Source: Shinella zoogloeoides
GTDB lineage: Bacteria > Pseudomonadota > Alphaproteobacteria > Rhizobiales > Rhizobiaceae
DNA length: 64,000 nucleotides
NCBI RefSeq assembly: GCF_020883495.1
Contig: NZ_CP086610.1
Coordinates: forward strand, 849,501 to 913,500
Direction of reading: 5' to 3'
The notes beneath the pieces were generated by a model, which made no database searches, was not told where the DNA came from, and was given only the letters and a program-made list of their open reading frames with translations. The number at the start of each line of letters is the position of its first letter. Within the stretch, counting starts at the first letter, position 1. Shown here piece by piece: positions 9,658-17,839 of this stretch. The translations under genes were made by a program, and so were the position numbers.

Positions 9658-10899
9658 TCAGCGCTCGCCGCTGCGGTCCTTGTCGGAGGCGGCGAGCTTG
9701 TTGAAGAAGAAGGAGGTGCGCAGCAGGTTGCGGAAGCGGCTGTGGCGCGCGCCCGCCGGAACGGCCGGGCGGGCGCTCATGCGCAGCACCGTATAAGCCA
9801 TGAAGGCGACGAGGACGACGGCGGTATAGAGGAACAGCGCCTGCGGCCCGAAGACCTGCAGCAGCACGGAGGCGAAGAGCGGCCCGATGATCGCCCCGCA
9901 GGACCAGAAGAACAGCATGCCGGCCGAGACCAGCGCGTGCTCGCCTTCGCCGGCATGGTCGTTGGCATGGGCCGAGCAGAGCGAATAGAGCGGCATGGCG
10001 AAGGCGCCGAAGACGAAGATGCCGACAAGGTTCCTCCATTCGTCGCCGCCTGCGAAGAAGGCGAGGTAGAGCGCGGCGAGCGTGGAGCCGAGCGTGGCGA
10101 CGAGGATGACGAGGCGCCGGTCGAGCCGGTCGGAATAGATGCCGAGCGGATATTGCAGTACGACCCCGCCGACGATGCCGGCGCTCATGAAGCTGGCGAT
10201 GGCCGTTATCGACAGGCCGATATCGTGGGCGTAGATCGGCCCGAGATTGCGGAAGGCCGCATTGGTCAGCCCGACGACGATGCAGCCGACGGTGGCGAGC
10301 GGCGAAATGTTCCAGAGCTTCTTCACATCGAAGCGGATCGCCTCCGGCACGGTGGGGCTGGAGCGGTCGGCCAGCGAGATCGGCACCAGCGACAGCGACA
10401 ATGCCATGGCGATGAAGGCGAAGATTTCGAAGCCGTCGATGCCGACGCCGGGAATGACATATTGCGCCGCCGTCACCGAGCCGAGATCGACGAGGCGGTA
10501 GATGGAGAGCGTGCGCGCCCGGTTGGCATTGGTGACGGAGGCGTTCAGCCAGCTTTCGACGGTGGCGAAGAGGCTGGCGAAACAGATGCCGGCGACAAGC
10601 CGCATCGTAAACCAGAAGATAGGGTCGATGAGCAGCACCATGGCGATGGCCGAGGCCGAGGCGATGGCCGCCATGGCGGAGAAGGTGCGGATATGGCCGA
10701 TGGCGCGCAGCACGCGCGTCACATAGATGCAGCCGATGGCAAAGCCGATGCTGTAGCCCGCGCCCACGAAGCCGATCAGCGAGGTGGAGAACCCTTCCTG
10801 CGAGGCGCGCAGCGCGATGAACGTGCCCTGCAGCCCGTTGCCCCCGATCAGGATGCCGGCGGTGACGAGAAGGGGAATCAGGGGGCGAATCGTGGACAT
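9658..10899 (-). CDS. MFS transporter, YfkF/YcaD-like
   Basis: The 413-residue polytopic protein has the 12-helix plan of the major facilitator superfamily. The first halves carry GYSIGFAIGCIYVTRVLRAIGH, the superfamily loop between helices 2 and 3. Overall it resembles YcaD/YfkF-type permeases of unknown substrate. Start 10899 (MSTIRPLIPLLV) is chosen because the upstream in-frame extension is rich in Arg and Pro and lacks membrane character. It is oriented with the downstream multicopper oxidase, but an operon is not proven. Confidence 0.87.
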   Translation of the reverse strand: MSTIRPLIPLLVTAGILIGGNGLQGTFIALRASQEGFSTSLIGFVGAGYSIGFAIGCIYVTRVLRAIGHIRTFSAMAAIASASAIAMVLLIDPIFWFTMRLVAGICFASLFATVESWLNASVTNANRARTLSIYRLVDLGSVTAAQYVIPGVGIDGFEIFAFIAMALSLSLVPISLADRSSPTVPEAIRFDVKKLWNISPLATVGCIVVGLTNAAFRNLGPIYAHDIGLSITAIASFMSAGIVGGVVLQYPLGIYSDRLDRRLVILVATLGSTLAALYLAFFAGGDEWRNLVGIFVFGAFAMPLYSLCSAHANDHAGEGEHALVSAGMLFFWSCGAIIGPLFASVLLQVFGPQALFLYTAVVLVAFMAYTVLRMSARPAVPAGARHSRFRNLLRTSFFFNKLAASDKDRSGER

Positions 10900-11045
10900 G
10901 CGGGCACTATGGCGAAGGATTTGCGGAAAGGGAGGGGGAAAGCGGTGGGCGTGTTCCGAAATTGTATACGATGGGGTCGGTCGGGGGAGGGAGGCCCCGC
11001 TGCCCAGCCGGGCAGAGGGGTATCGCACAGCACGCCGTCCGCTCC

Positions 11046-11423
11046 TTATTCGCCCAAAAGTCCCGCCAGAACGCGCAGATGATCGGCCTGAAGCGGCTTT
11101 TCGAAATAGCTCTTCACGAAGCTGTACTGCATGGCCCGTTCCCGGTCCTTGCCGAGCCGCGAGCTGGTCAGCAGGGCGACGACGGGGGCGTGTACCGAAA
11201 ATTCCGCCGCGTAGCGGTCGAGGAACTCAAAGCCGTTCATCACGGGCATGTTGATGTCGAGGATGATGGCGTCGGGGGTCTCGCGGTGCAGCATGTCGAG
11301 CGCTTCCGCGCCGTCGAGGGCCTTCAGCACGCGGATCGTCGGATCGAACTTGCGGATCGTATAGTCGCAGATGAACTGATCGTTCTCGTCGTCATCGACG
11401 ACCAGGATCGAGGTGATTTTCAT
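11046..11423 (-). CDS. Single-domain response regulator (Rcp1-like)
   Basis: This 125-residue protein consists of a receiver domain only. The acidic pocket is VVDDDEND (Asp10, Asp11), the phosphoacceptor is Asp56 in LDINMP, the switch Thr/Ser is in ALLTSS, and the conserved Lys is in YFEKP. It resembles Rcp1-type regulators that partner phytochrome-like kinases. Its start overlaps the end of the adjacent kinase gene by 32 bp, so the two are translationally coupled and almost certainly cognate. With no output domain it presumably acts by protein contact or phosphorelay. Confidence 0.93.
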   Translation of the reverse strand: MKITSILVVDDDENDQFICDYTIRKFDPTIRVLKALDGAEALDMLHRETPDAIILDINMPVMNGFEFLDRYAAEFSVHAPVVALLTSSRLGKDRERAMQYSFVKSYFEKPLQADHLRVLAGLLGE

Positions 11424-13344
11424 GTTTGTCCCTGTCGGGCAGTTCGATGATGAACCGGCTGCCCTTATCTCTTGCTTCATAGAGCGCATCGCCACCGAGG
11501 GATTCCGCGCTCTTTTTCAATATGTAGAGGCCTAGCCCGCTGCCGAAGGATCGATTCGGGTGCAGCCGTTTGAACATTCTGAACAACAAATGACGGCTGG
11601 CGGGCGGAACGCCCAGGCCGTTGTCCTCCACCGACAGCCGCAGCTTGCCGTGATAGCGGAAGGCGCGGACATCGATCGCCGGTTCCGCCTCCCTGGGGTC
11701 GTGATATTTGACCGCGTTGGACAGCAGGTTGCCGACGATGACCTGGAATTTCGATGGCTTGCTGATGATTGTCAATTCCGCCGGCACATGATTTTCGATG
11801 CGGATTCGCTTCACGTCGTCGAGATGGGAGAGGGCGTCGATGGCCTCCGAGACCAGCGCGCGCAGCGCGACCGGCCGCTCCTCTTCCTCCATCAGCCGGT
11901 TGCGCGTCAGCGTGATGATGTTCTGGATGAGGTGGTCGAGGCGGCGGAAGTTCTGCTCCATGCGCTGGAGCATCGGGCCGAGCGCGGCGTGGTCGCCCTC
12001 CGCCAGCATTTCCCGCGAGATGCCGAGCAGGCCCATGGAGGAGGCGATGGGCGAGCGCAGGTCGTGCGAGGTGCGGTAGGCGAATTCCTCCAGTTCCGCA
12101 TTGGCCTCGATCAGCGCCTGCTCGTTCGCCTTGCGCTCGGAGATGTCGCGCACGAGGCCGCTGTAGATGGTTGCGCCGTTCACCTCCACCTTGGCGACGG
12201 CAAGGTCGAGCGGGAAGACCGCGCCGTCCTTGCGCTGCCCCTCCACCTCGCGGCCGATGCCGATGACCTTTGCCGGGCCGCCGCGCTGGTAGTTGGAAAG
12301 ATAGCGGTCGTGCCCGCCGTGATACGGTTCCGGCATCAGCATCTTGACGTTGTTGCCGATCATCTCGCCGGGCAGATAGCCGAAGATGCGTGTGCAGGCC
12401 GCATTGGCGGTGAGGATGACGCCGCGCTCGTCGATGGTGATGATGCCGTCCACGGCGTTGTCGATGATGGCGGAAAGGCGCGCCTGGCTTTCCGCAAGGT
12501 CGGCCGCCATGCGCCGCGCGCGGCGGGAAGACAGGTAGAGATGGACGAGCAGGCCGCCGGAAAGCGCGCCGGAAACCAGCACGAGCGAGGAGAGCGTCGA
12601 GCGCGCGTTGTTGCCGCTGCTGGTGAAGGTGATGCCGAAGGCGGCCTCGTGGCGCGCCAGCTCGTAGTAGGTCATGACGAGCAGCACCAGATAGGTGGCA
12701 AGGCCGAGGATGCCGGCGAGCGTCGCCCGGTGGAAGCCGCTCGCCTCCGTATCCGTGAAGACGATGACGATGCCGAGCGCCACGAAACAGGTGGTGCTCT
12801 GGAAGGACATGCGCGAGAGGCGCACCCAGTCATGGGCGAAGTCGAGCGCGATGGCATAGCCGATGAAGGCGGCCGCCGCGATGATGAAGGTCGCAAGCCC
12901 GAGCACGATCTGCACCGGGTCGCTCTTGCGCCGGTAGGCGCGCAGGAACAGCGCGGCGCTCACCATCATGTAGCAGGCCGCGGTATTGGGCGCGATCCGC
13001 CCCGGTAGGCTGGTGCGGATATCGGTGAAGGGCGTGTGGAGCGCGGTGTCGATGCCCGCATCGATGCCGAAGAGATGCTGGGCCAGCGCGACGGCGCCGA
13101 AGACGAAGACCGGCGCCATCATGAGGGCCGGCAGGTGCCGCAGGCCCCCCGCCATCATCAGCAGCGCCGCGCCGATGGCGATGACGGCCAGCGCCGAATT
13201 GAACTTCATGCCGAACAGGAAGGGATATTGCGCGGCAAGGCGCGCCGGCTCGCTCAGCCAGAGCGTGATGACCGCGATGCCCACGGCGATGCACCAGAGG
13301 CCCGCCGCAACGTTCGCCTTCCGCCAGGACTGTTCTCGATCCAA
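11392..13344 (-). CDS. Membrane histidine kinase with FixL-like PAS domain
   Basis: The 650-residue kinase has about eight membrane helices in residues 15-275 and a PAS domain at about 283-400. The HisKA domain carries the phospho-histidine in TSHDLRSP (His427), and a HATPase domain follows with NLLSNAVKYH and GSGLGLYI. The PAS segment matches the heme PAS of FixL. It has NVKMLMPEPY, then GGHDRY with a histidine (His345) at the heme-ligand position, and GIGREVEG with the distal arginine (Arg365). The kinase core is Cph1/phytochrome-like rather than FixL-like. The gene overlaps its response regulator. Oxygen or NO sensing is inferred from these residues. Confidence 0.9.
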   Translation of the reverse strand: MDREQSWRKANVAAGLWCIAVGIAVITLWLSEPARLAAQYPFLFGMKFNSALAVIAIGAALLMMAGGLRHLPALMMAPVFVFGAVALAQHLFGIDAGIDTALHTPFTDIRTSLPGRIAPNTAACYMMVSAALFLRAYRRKSDPVQIVLGLATFIIAAAAFIGYAIALDFAHDWVRLSRMSFQSTTCFVALGIVIVFTDTEASGFHRATLAGILGLATYLVLLVMTYYELARHEAAFGITFTSSGNNARSTLSSLVLVSGALSGGLLVHLYLSSRRARRMAADLAESQARLSAIIDNAVDGIITIDERGVILTANAACTRIFGYLPGEMIGNNVKMLMPEPYHGGHDRYLSNYQRGGPAKVIGIGREVEGQRKDGAVFPLDLAVAKVEVNGATIYSGLVRDISERKANEQALIEANAELEEFAYRTSHDLRSPIASSMGLLGISREMLAEGDHAALGPMLQRMEQNFRRLDHLIQNIITLTRNRLMEEEERPVALRALVSEAIDALSHLDDVKRIRIENHVPAELTIISKPSKFQVIVGNLLSNAVKYHDPREAEPAIDVRAFRYHGKLRLSVEDNGLGVPPASRHLLFRMFKRLHPNRSFGSGLGLYILKKSAESLGGDALYEARDKGSRFIIELPDRDKHENHLDPGRR

Positions 13345-13471
13345 CCATGCCCCCCTTGGCGGTTCCGATCCGCCGCGTGGGGAGCTTAGAGCATTTCCGT
13401 CCGGCGTGCGTAGCTGTTTTGCGGCGTGGCGGGCGCAAATCCAAAGGGATGAAGCGTGGATGTCCTGTCCG

Positions 13472-13963
13472 TCAGGCGGCGTCGCCCTGCTTGCCTTCGC
13501 CTTCCAGCCGGCCGGCCAGGGCCTGCAACTCGGCGGTCAGCGCCTGCAGGGTCTCCAGCGAGCAGCCGGTCGCCTTGCCGATCTCCATGCGGATGGCCAG
13601 CGCGTCGCGCTGCATGGCGCGGCCCTTGTCGGTGAGTGTCACCAGCACCTGCCGCTCGTCGCTCTTGTCGCGGGCGCGGCGGATATAGCCGGCCGCCTCC
13701 AGCCGCTTGAGGAGAGGGGAGAGCGTGCCGGAATCGAGGCCGAGCGTCTCGCCCAGCGCCTTCACCGTGCGGCGGTCCTCCTCCCAAAGCGTCATCAGCG
13801 CGATATATTGCGGATAGGTGAGGCCGTAGGGGTCGAGCAGGGGTTTATAGGTGCGGTTGAGCGCATGGGCGGCGGAATAGACGGCGAAACAGAGCTGCGC
13901 GTCGAGCGCCAGCATGCCGGCCGGAATATCGCCTGTCTCAGCTTCGTCACGTTTGTCGATCAT
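13472..13963 (-). CDS. ohrR: Organic hydroperoxide sensor repressor OhrR (MarR family)
   Basis: The 163-residue MarR-family protein shows the OhrR signature LCFAVYSAAHALNRTYKPLL with the peroxide-reactive Cys25, followed by LTYPQYIALMTLWE. A second cysteine (Cys134) suggests the two-cysteine type of OhrR, as in Xanthomonas. The DNA-binding helix region is LGLDSGTLSPLLKRLE with wing RRARDKSDERQV. The ATG at 13963 is preferred over an upstream TTG. It is divergent from ohr, with two palindromic operators in the 113-bp gap. Confidence 0.93.
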   Translation of the reverse strand: MIDKRDEAETGDIPAGMLALDAQLCFAVYSAAHALNRTYKPLLDPYGLTYPQYIALMTLWEEDRRTVKALGETLGLDSGTLSPLLKRLEAAGYIRRARDKSDERQVLVTLTDKGRAMQRDALAIRMEIGKATGCSLETLQALTAELQALAGRLEGEGKQGDAA

Positions 13964-13988
13964 GCTGCCATTGTCGCACAAACGGCCA

Positions 13989-14022
13989 AAATTGCAATTT
14001 GCAAAATCATATTGCGCGCAAT
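13989..14022. promoter_or_regulatory. Twin OhrR operator palindromes
   Basis: Two perfect 12-bp palindromes, AAATTGCAATTT (13989-14000) and ATTGCGCGCAAT (14011-14022), share the TTGC core. Their centres are exactly 22 bp apart, close to two helical turns. They fill the middle of the ohrR-ohr divergent region, where OhrR binds two sites in related bacteria. They would control both genes. Confidence 0.75.
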
Positions 14023-14076
14023 CTAATTTTACGCTACCAATTTCCCATCATCAACGAAACCAGGAAGGAGACACCC

Positions 14077-14499
14077 ATGCCCATTCTCTACAGGACCAAG
14101 GCTTCCTCGACCGGCGGCCGCGCAGGCCATGGCGCAACGGAAGACGGCACCGTCGACGTGACGCTGACCCTGCCGAAGGAACTCGGCGGCGACGGCGCGC
14201 CCGGCGCCAACCCGGAAAAGCTCTTCGCCATCGGTTATTCCGCCTGCTTCCTCGGTGCGCTGAAATTCGTCGCCGGCCAGGAAAAGGTGAAGATTCCGGA
14301 CGACGCCAAGGTGACGGCGACGGTCGGCGTCGGCCCGCGCGAGGATGGCGGCGGCTTCGGCATCGAGGCGGCGCTGGAAGTTTCCGTTCCCGGCCTCGAC
14401 AAGGCCGTGGTCGAAGACCTCGTGAAGAAGGCCCATGTCGTCTGCCCCTACAGCCACGCCACGCGCGGCAACCTCGACGTCAAGACGACCGTCGCCTGA
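14077..14499 (+). CDS. ohr: Organic hydroperoxide resistance protein Ohr
   Basis: The 140-residue protein is an Ohr/OsmC-family thiol peroxidase that reduces organic hydroperoxides using lipoyl reductants. The peroxidatic cysteine is in YSACFLGAL (Cys57) and the resolving cysteine in HVVCPYSHATRGN (Cys123). The catalytic Arg and Glu are in GGRAG and NPEKLF. A strong Shine-Dalgarno sequence (AGGAAGGAG) lies six bases before the ATG. It is paired with divergent ohrR, and a terminator follows. Confidence 0.96.
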   Translation: MPILYRTKASSTGGRAGHGATEDGTVDVTLTLPKELGGDGAPGANPEKLFAIGYSACFLGALKFVAGQEKVKIPDDAKVTATVGVGPREDGGGFGIEAALEVSVPGLDKAVVEDLVKKAHVVCPYSHATRGNLDVKTTVA

Positions 14500-14520
14500 T
14501 CGGCCTGCGGTCCGAACAAG

Positions 14521-14556
14521 AAAAAGGCCGTCCGGTTCTCCGGGCGGCCTTTTTCA
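14521..14556 (+). terminator. Intrinsic terminator after ohr
   Basis: AAAAAGGCCGTCCGG pairs with CCGGGCGGCCTTTTT around TTCT with one G-U pair and ends in a T tract, 21 bp after the ohr stop. The A-rich 5' arm would also let it act on the opposite strand. Confidence 0.9.
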
Positions 14557-14648
14557 TGTGTTCCGCCGGGAACAGCGCGGCAGGGGGCGATGTGCGATCT
14601 TCCGGTCACTGGATGAGAAAGGCTCATCCCCCCGATCAGGAGAGACCC

Positions 14649-14828
14649 ATGCGCAAGATCATCGTTTCCGCCGCCATCGCCACCGTCGCGGTCATCTCCT
14701 TCGCCGCCCCCTCGCAGGCCCGCTGCTACAATAGCTACGACGAGACGCCCCATTGCTTCGTCAAGAAGGTGAAAGCCTATGACGATTATGGCAATGTGAT
14801 CTTCAGAAAGATCACGGTCTGCAACTGA
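14649..14828 (+). CDS. Small secreted hypothetical protein
   Basis: A 59-residue protein begins with a clear signal peptide (MRKIIVSAAIATVAVISFAAPSQA). The mature part has about 35 residues and contains three cysteines and several Tyr and Asp residues. A good Shine-Dalgarno sequence (CAGGAGAGA) precedes the ATG and a terminator follows the stop, so it is a self-contained gene. I do not recognise a family; similar small Cys-containing exported proteins occur in Rhizobiaceae. The function is unknown. Confidence 0.7.
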   Translation: MRKIIVSAAIATVAVISFAAPSQARCYNSYDETPHCFVKKVKAYDDYGNVIFRKITVCN

Positions 14829-14855
14829 TCAGTCCGCCGACTGACCTCCCGAAAG

Positions 14856-14884
14856 CCCGGATGTTCCCTGCATCCGGGTTTTTC
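14856..14884 (+). terminator. Intrinsic terminator after the small secreted protein gene
   Basis: CCCGGATG pairs with CATCCGGG around TTCCCTG and is followed by TTTTTC. Its T tract runs into the operator palindrome of the downstream toxin-antitoxin operon. Confidence 0.85.
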
Positions 14885-14927
14885 GTATGTACGAAATCCT
14901 TGTCATAAGAAAAATAAGGCATATATT
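14881..14927 (+). promoter_or_regulatory. Promoter and operator of the Xre-RES operon
   Basis: A perfect inverted repeat with 7-bp arms, TTTCGTA and TACGAAA, separated by TG (14881-14896), ends three bases before a -35 box TTGTCA (14900-14905). A -10 TATATT (14922-14927) follows at 16-bp spacing. The expected start near 14934 leaves a leader of about 19 bases with Shine-Dalgarno GGAGGT. The dyad is the likely site for autoregulation by the antitoxin. Confidence 0.65.
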
Positions 14928-14952
14928 GTTTCTCATGAAAGGAGGTCGCACC

Positions 14953-15330
14953 ATGCAGCGCAAACCCGTACAACAGGCCAATGCCGAGGGCGTCGTGCTC
15001 ACCAAGGCGGCTGTCCGCGCGGCGGACGGGCTGGGCCTGACGGCGCGCATCCTCTCGGCGGTCATCGGCGTTTCGGAGGCGACGGTCTCGCGGCTGAAGC
15101 GGCAGGATGTGCTGCTGGAGCGCGGCACGAAACCCTTCGAGCTTGCCGTTCTTCTGGTGCGTCTCTTCCGCTCGCTCGACGCCATCACCGGCGGCGACGA
15201 GGCCGTCTCCCGCGCCTGGATGGTGGCGGACAACACGGCGCTCCGCGCCCGCCCCATCGACCGCATCACCTCCGTTACCGGCCTTGTCGATGTCCTTGCC
15301 TATCTGGACGCCCGCCGCGCTCTCGTCTGA
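14953..15330 (+). CDS. Xre/MbcA/ParS-type antitoxin of a RES toxin
   Basis: The 125-residue protein has an N-terminal helix-turn-helix segment (LTARILSAVIGVSEATVSRL) and a C-terminal MbcA/ParS/Xre toxin-binding domain. Family features are the region with LERGTKPFELAVLLVRLFRSLDAI and the ending VTGLVDVLAYLDARR. It would neutralise the downstream RES toxin and repress the operon. The ATG at 14953 is supported by GGAGGT six bases upstream. Its 3' end overlaps the toxin by 41 bp, typical of Xre-RES pairs. Confidence 0.92.
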   Translation: MQRKPVQQANAEGVVLTKAAVRAADGLGLTARILSAVIGVSEATVSRLKRQDVLLERGTKPFELAVLLVRLFRSLDAITGGDEAVSRAWMVADNTALRARPIDRITSVTGLVDVLAYLDARRALV

Positions 15331-16039
15331 GGCGCGGCCCTTTTCGGGGCCCGTCTGGCGGTTCGTCGAGGCGCAACACCGCGTCTCGACCCTGAAGCTC
15401 GTCGATACGCTCGATGAACAGGCCTTGCTCGAAGACATTCTGGAGGAGAGCAAGCCGGTCCTGCCGCCCGAATGCGCCGGCCTCGATTACCTGCTCGCCA
15501 CGCCCTTCCGCTACGGCGCGGTCTACCCGCACGGCTCGCGTTTCCGCAGGGCAGGGCGCACGCTCGGCGTCTACTATGCGGCGCTGACGGTGGAGACGGC
15601 GCTGGCCGAAATGGCCTTCTACCGCCTGCTATTCTTTGCCGAATCGCCGGCAACGCCGCTGCCCGGCAATGCCGCCGACTACACCGCCTTCTCCGCCGCC
15701 ATCGCGACGGACAGGAGCCTCGACCTCACCCTGCCGCCGCTCGACCGCGACGCCCCGCACTGGACGCACCCGACCGACTACGCCGCCTGCCAGTCGTTGG
15801 CCGACGGCGCGCGGGAAGGCGGCATCGCCGCCATCCTCTACCGCTCGGTGCGCGACCCCGCCGCCGGCAGCAACATGGCGCTGCTGACGGCAACGGGCTT
15901 TGCCGCGCCGAAGCTGGTAGAGCGCCAGACCTGGCGCATCCGCCTCTCTGCCCTCGGCGTGCAGGCGCTCTGCGACCATCCGCCAAGACGCATCGGCTTT
16001 TCCCGCGAGGATTTTCGCGGCGATCCGCGTATCGGGTGA
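15290..16039 (+). CDS. RES-domain toxin (NAD+-depleting)
   Basis: The 249-residue protein is a RES-domain toxin. Family members degrade NAD+ by glycohydrolysis or phosphorolysis. The conserved residues are visible: Arg and Phe in VWRFVEAQ, Arg in GSRFRRAG next to LGVYYAALTVETALAEM with the conserved Glu, and Ser in LYRSVRDPAAGSNMAL. The ATG at 15290 lies inside the antitoxin gene in another frame, giving a 41-bp overlap and translational coupling. The domain looks intact. It is convergent with the ABC-F gene, whose stop directly abuts it. Confidence 0.92.
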   Translation: MSLPIWTPAALSSEARPFSGPVWRFVEAQHRVSTLKLVDTLDEQALLEDILEESKPVLPPECAGLDYLLATPFRYGAVYPHGSRFRRAGRTLGVYYAALTVETALAEMAFYRLLFFAESPATPLPGNAADYTAFSAAIATDRSLDLTLPPLDRDAPHWTHPTDYAACQSLADGAREGGIAAILYRSVRDPAAGSNMALLTATGFAAPKLVERQTWRIRLSALGVQALCDHPPRRIGFSREDFRGDPRIG

Positions 16040-17560
16040 TCAGGCCAGCAGCGCCGCCTCCTCGAAGAAGTCTTCCGGCCCGTCCACCTCGATCAGCTTG
16101 CGCTTCTCGATCAGCCAGAAGCGGTTCGCCACCGCCCGCACGAAGGCGCGGTCGTGCGAGACGAACAGGCAGCTTGCCTCCTGCGCCGTCAGTTCCCGTT
16201 CCAGCGCTTCCTGCCCCTCGATGTCGAGATGGTTGGTCGGCTCGTCGAGCAGGTAGAAATTCGGGTTGGTGAGCCGCAGCACCAGCATGCCGAGCCGCGC
16301 CTTCTGCCCGCCGGAAAGCTGCCCGACCGGCCGCCCCTGCATCTCCACCGAAAAGCCCGCGCCGGCAAGCAGGCTGCGCGCCCGCTGGTCGCCCACGTCG
16401 AAGCGGTGAATGATCGTGCCATGCGGCGTTTCCGTATCCGAAAGGTCGGAAAGCGCCTGGTCGCCATAGCCGAGCACCAGCGAGGGCGTCGGCTTGATAC
16501 CCAGTTCGCTTGCGCCCTCGATCGCCTGCCGCAGCCGCCGCACCAGCCGCGTCTTGCCGGTGCCGTTGAGGCCGAGCAGCACGATGCGGTCGCCCTGGCA
16601 GATGAATTTCCGCCCGGTGCGGAAGAGCGGCGTTCCATCCGGCGTCTCCACCGCGGCGTCCTCCAGCGTCACCAGCACCTTGGCATGGGTGCCGCGCCCC
16701 GCAAGCCGGATCGCGCCGGCCGAGCGCTCCAGATGCGCGGGCCTGGCCGTCTCCTCGATCCGCTCGGCCCGGGTTTTCAACTGCTTGGTCTTCACCACCA
16801 GAAGGTCGCTGCCGGAATTGATGCCGATATTGTTGAGCTTGGCCGCCTGCTGGCGAAGCTGCTGCGCCGTCTTCATGTCCTTCTCGAAACGCCGCTCCTC
16901 CGCCGCATCCGCCTCGTCCAGCGCGGCGCGGGCGCGGGAATAGGGCAGGGCGAAGACCTGCGAGCGCTCGGGCCGCAAGAAGAGCGTGCGGTTCGTCACC
17001 GCATCGAGGAAGGCGCGGTCGTGGCTTGAAAGGACAACCGGCATGTCGCGCGGCAATGTGCCGAGCCAGTTTTCCATCCGGGCGATCTTTTCGAGGTCGA
17101 GATGGTTGGTCGGCTCGTCCAGCAGCAGCACGTCCGGCTCGCCGACGCGCACGCGGGCGACGAGCGCGATGCGCTGCCATCCGCCGCTGAGGGCCGCAAG
17201 CGGCCGCTCGCGCAGCGCCTCTGGCACCTCCAGCTCCTCCAGCGTCACATCGGCGCGCCAGCTTTCGCTGTCCTGCTGCTCGGGGCAGAGGGCGCTCAGC
17301 ACCGCTTCGCGGAAGGTGAGCTTTTCGAGGCTGGGCGGAAGGTGCTGCTCCATATGCCCGACGGTGAGGCCGCGGGCGCGGGTAATCTCGCCCGTCGTCG
17401 GCTCGAAAGCGCCGGTGATGCATTTCAGCAGCGTGGACTTGCCGCGCCCGTTGGCGGCGACGAGGCCGATGCGGTCGCCGGCGGCGATGGAGAGGTTGAG
17501 GTTGGCAAAGAGGTCGGTGGACAGCGTGACGCCGAGCGCACGGATATTGATGAGCGACAT
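16040..17560 (-). CDS. ABC-F family ATPase
   Basis: The 506-residue protein has two fused ABC ATPase domains and no membrane segments, the ABC-F plan of ribosome-associated factors. Domain 1 has Walker A ANGRGKST, signature ALSGGW and Walker B LLLDEPTNHLD. Domain 2 has Walker A LNGTGKTR, signature LSGGQKAR and Walker B YLLDEPTNHLD. The charged linker between them (about residues 225-290) is the P-site tRNA interaction motif region. It could be a housekeeping translation factor or an antibiotic-resistance ABC-F; the short linker and structured leader make the latter worth considering. The gene ends immediately beside the RES toxin gene. Confidence 0.93.
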   Translation of the reverse strand: MSLINIRALGVTLSTDLFANLNLSIAAGDRIGLVAANGRGKSTLLKCITGAFEPTTGEITRARGLTVGHMEQHLPPSLEKLTFREAVLSALCPEQQDSESWRADVTLEELEVPEALRERPLAALSGGWQRIALVARVRVGEPDVLLLDEPTNHLDLEKIARMENWLGTLPRDMPVVLSSHDRAFLDAVTNRTLFLRPERSQVFALPYSRARAALDEADAAEERRFEKDMKTAQQLRQQAAKLNNIGINSGSDLLVVKTKQLKTRAERIEETARPAHLERSAGAIRLAGRGTHAKVLVTLEDAAVETPDGTPLFRTGRKFICQGDRIVLLGLNGTGKTRLVRRLRQAIEGASELGIKPTPSLVLGYGDQALSDLSDTETPHGTIIHRFDVGDQRARSLLAGAGFSVEMQGRPVGQLSGGQKARLGMLVLRLTNPNFYLLDEPTNHLDIEGQEALERELTAQEASCLFVSHDRAFVRAVANRFWLIEKRKLIEVDGPEDFFEEAALLA

Positions 17561-17839
17561 GGAAAGTCTCTGGTCTTCAGGGCTTCGCGGCGCGGCGTCA
17601 GCCGTCAGTCACGCGAAAGGCCGGGGAGTTTGATGCAGGCGCAAGGCCGCATCGCCGGGTAGGGCAGACCAGAAGAGAAAATGTGTTCGTTCCGATCAGC
17701 CCTGCAAACGCATCTGCAGGGCAAGATCAGGGCCATGTGTGCGATGTGGCAGGAAGCCGAACTTCACGGCACAGTCCCTTTTACGTGTTGCGAACGGGGG
17801 CATGGGTAGCATCGGAAAGGCGCGTTGGCAACGGTGCTG
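17561..17839 (-). promoter_or_regulatory. Structured leader upstream of the ABC-F gene
   Basis: No gene is supported here. On the minus strand a perfect 8-bp hairpin (GCCCTGCA pairing with TGCAGGGC, 17699-17722) is followed by a T-rich stretch. An 8-base segment TCTGGTCT (17666-17673) is complementary to AGACCAGA (17569-17576), just before the ABC-F start. The second pairing would bury the weak ribosome-binding region. A 43-codon reading frame starts just upstream of the hairpin. Attenuation is possible but unproven. Confidence 0.35.

Noticed and set aside
17615..17732. 43-codon upstream frame in the ABC-F leader as a leader peptide
   Set aside because: It has no ribosome site and covers the hairpin without a sensible stall and stop arrangement.
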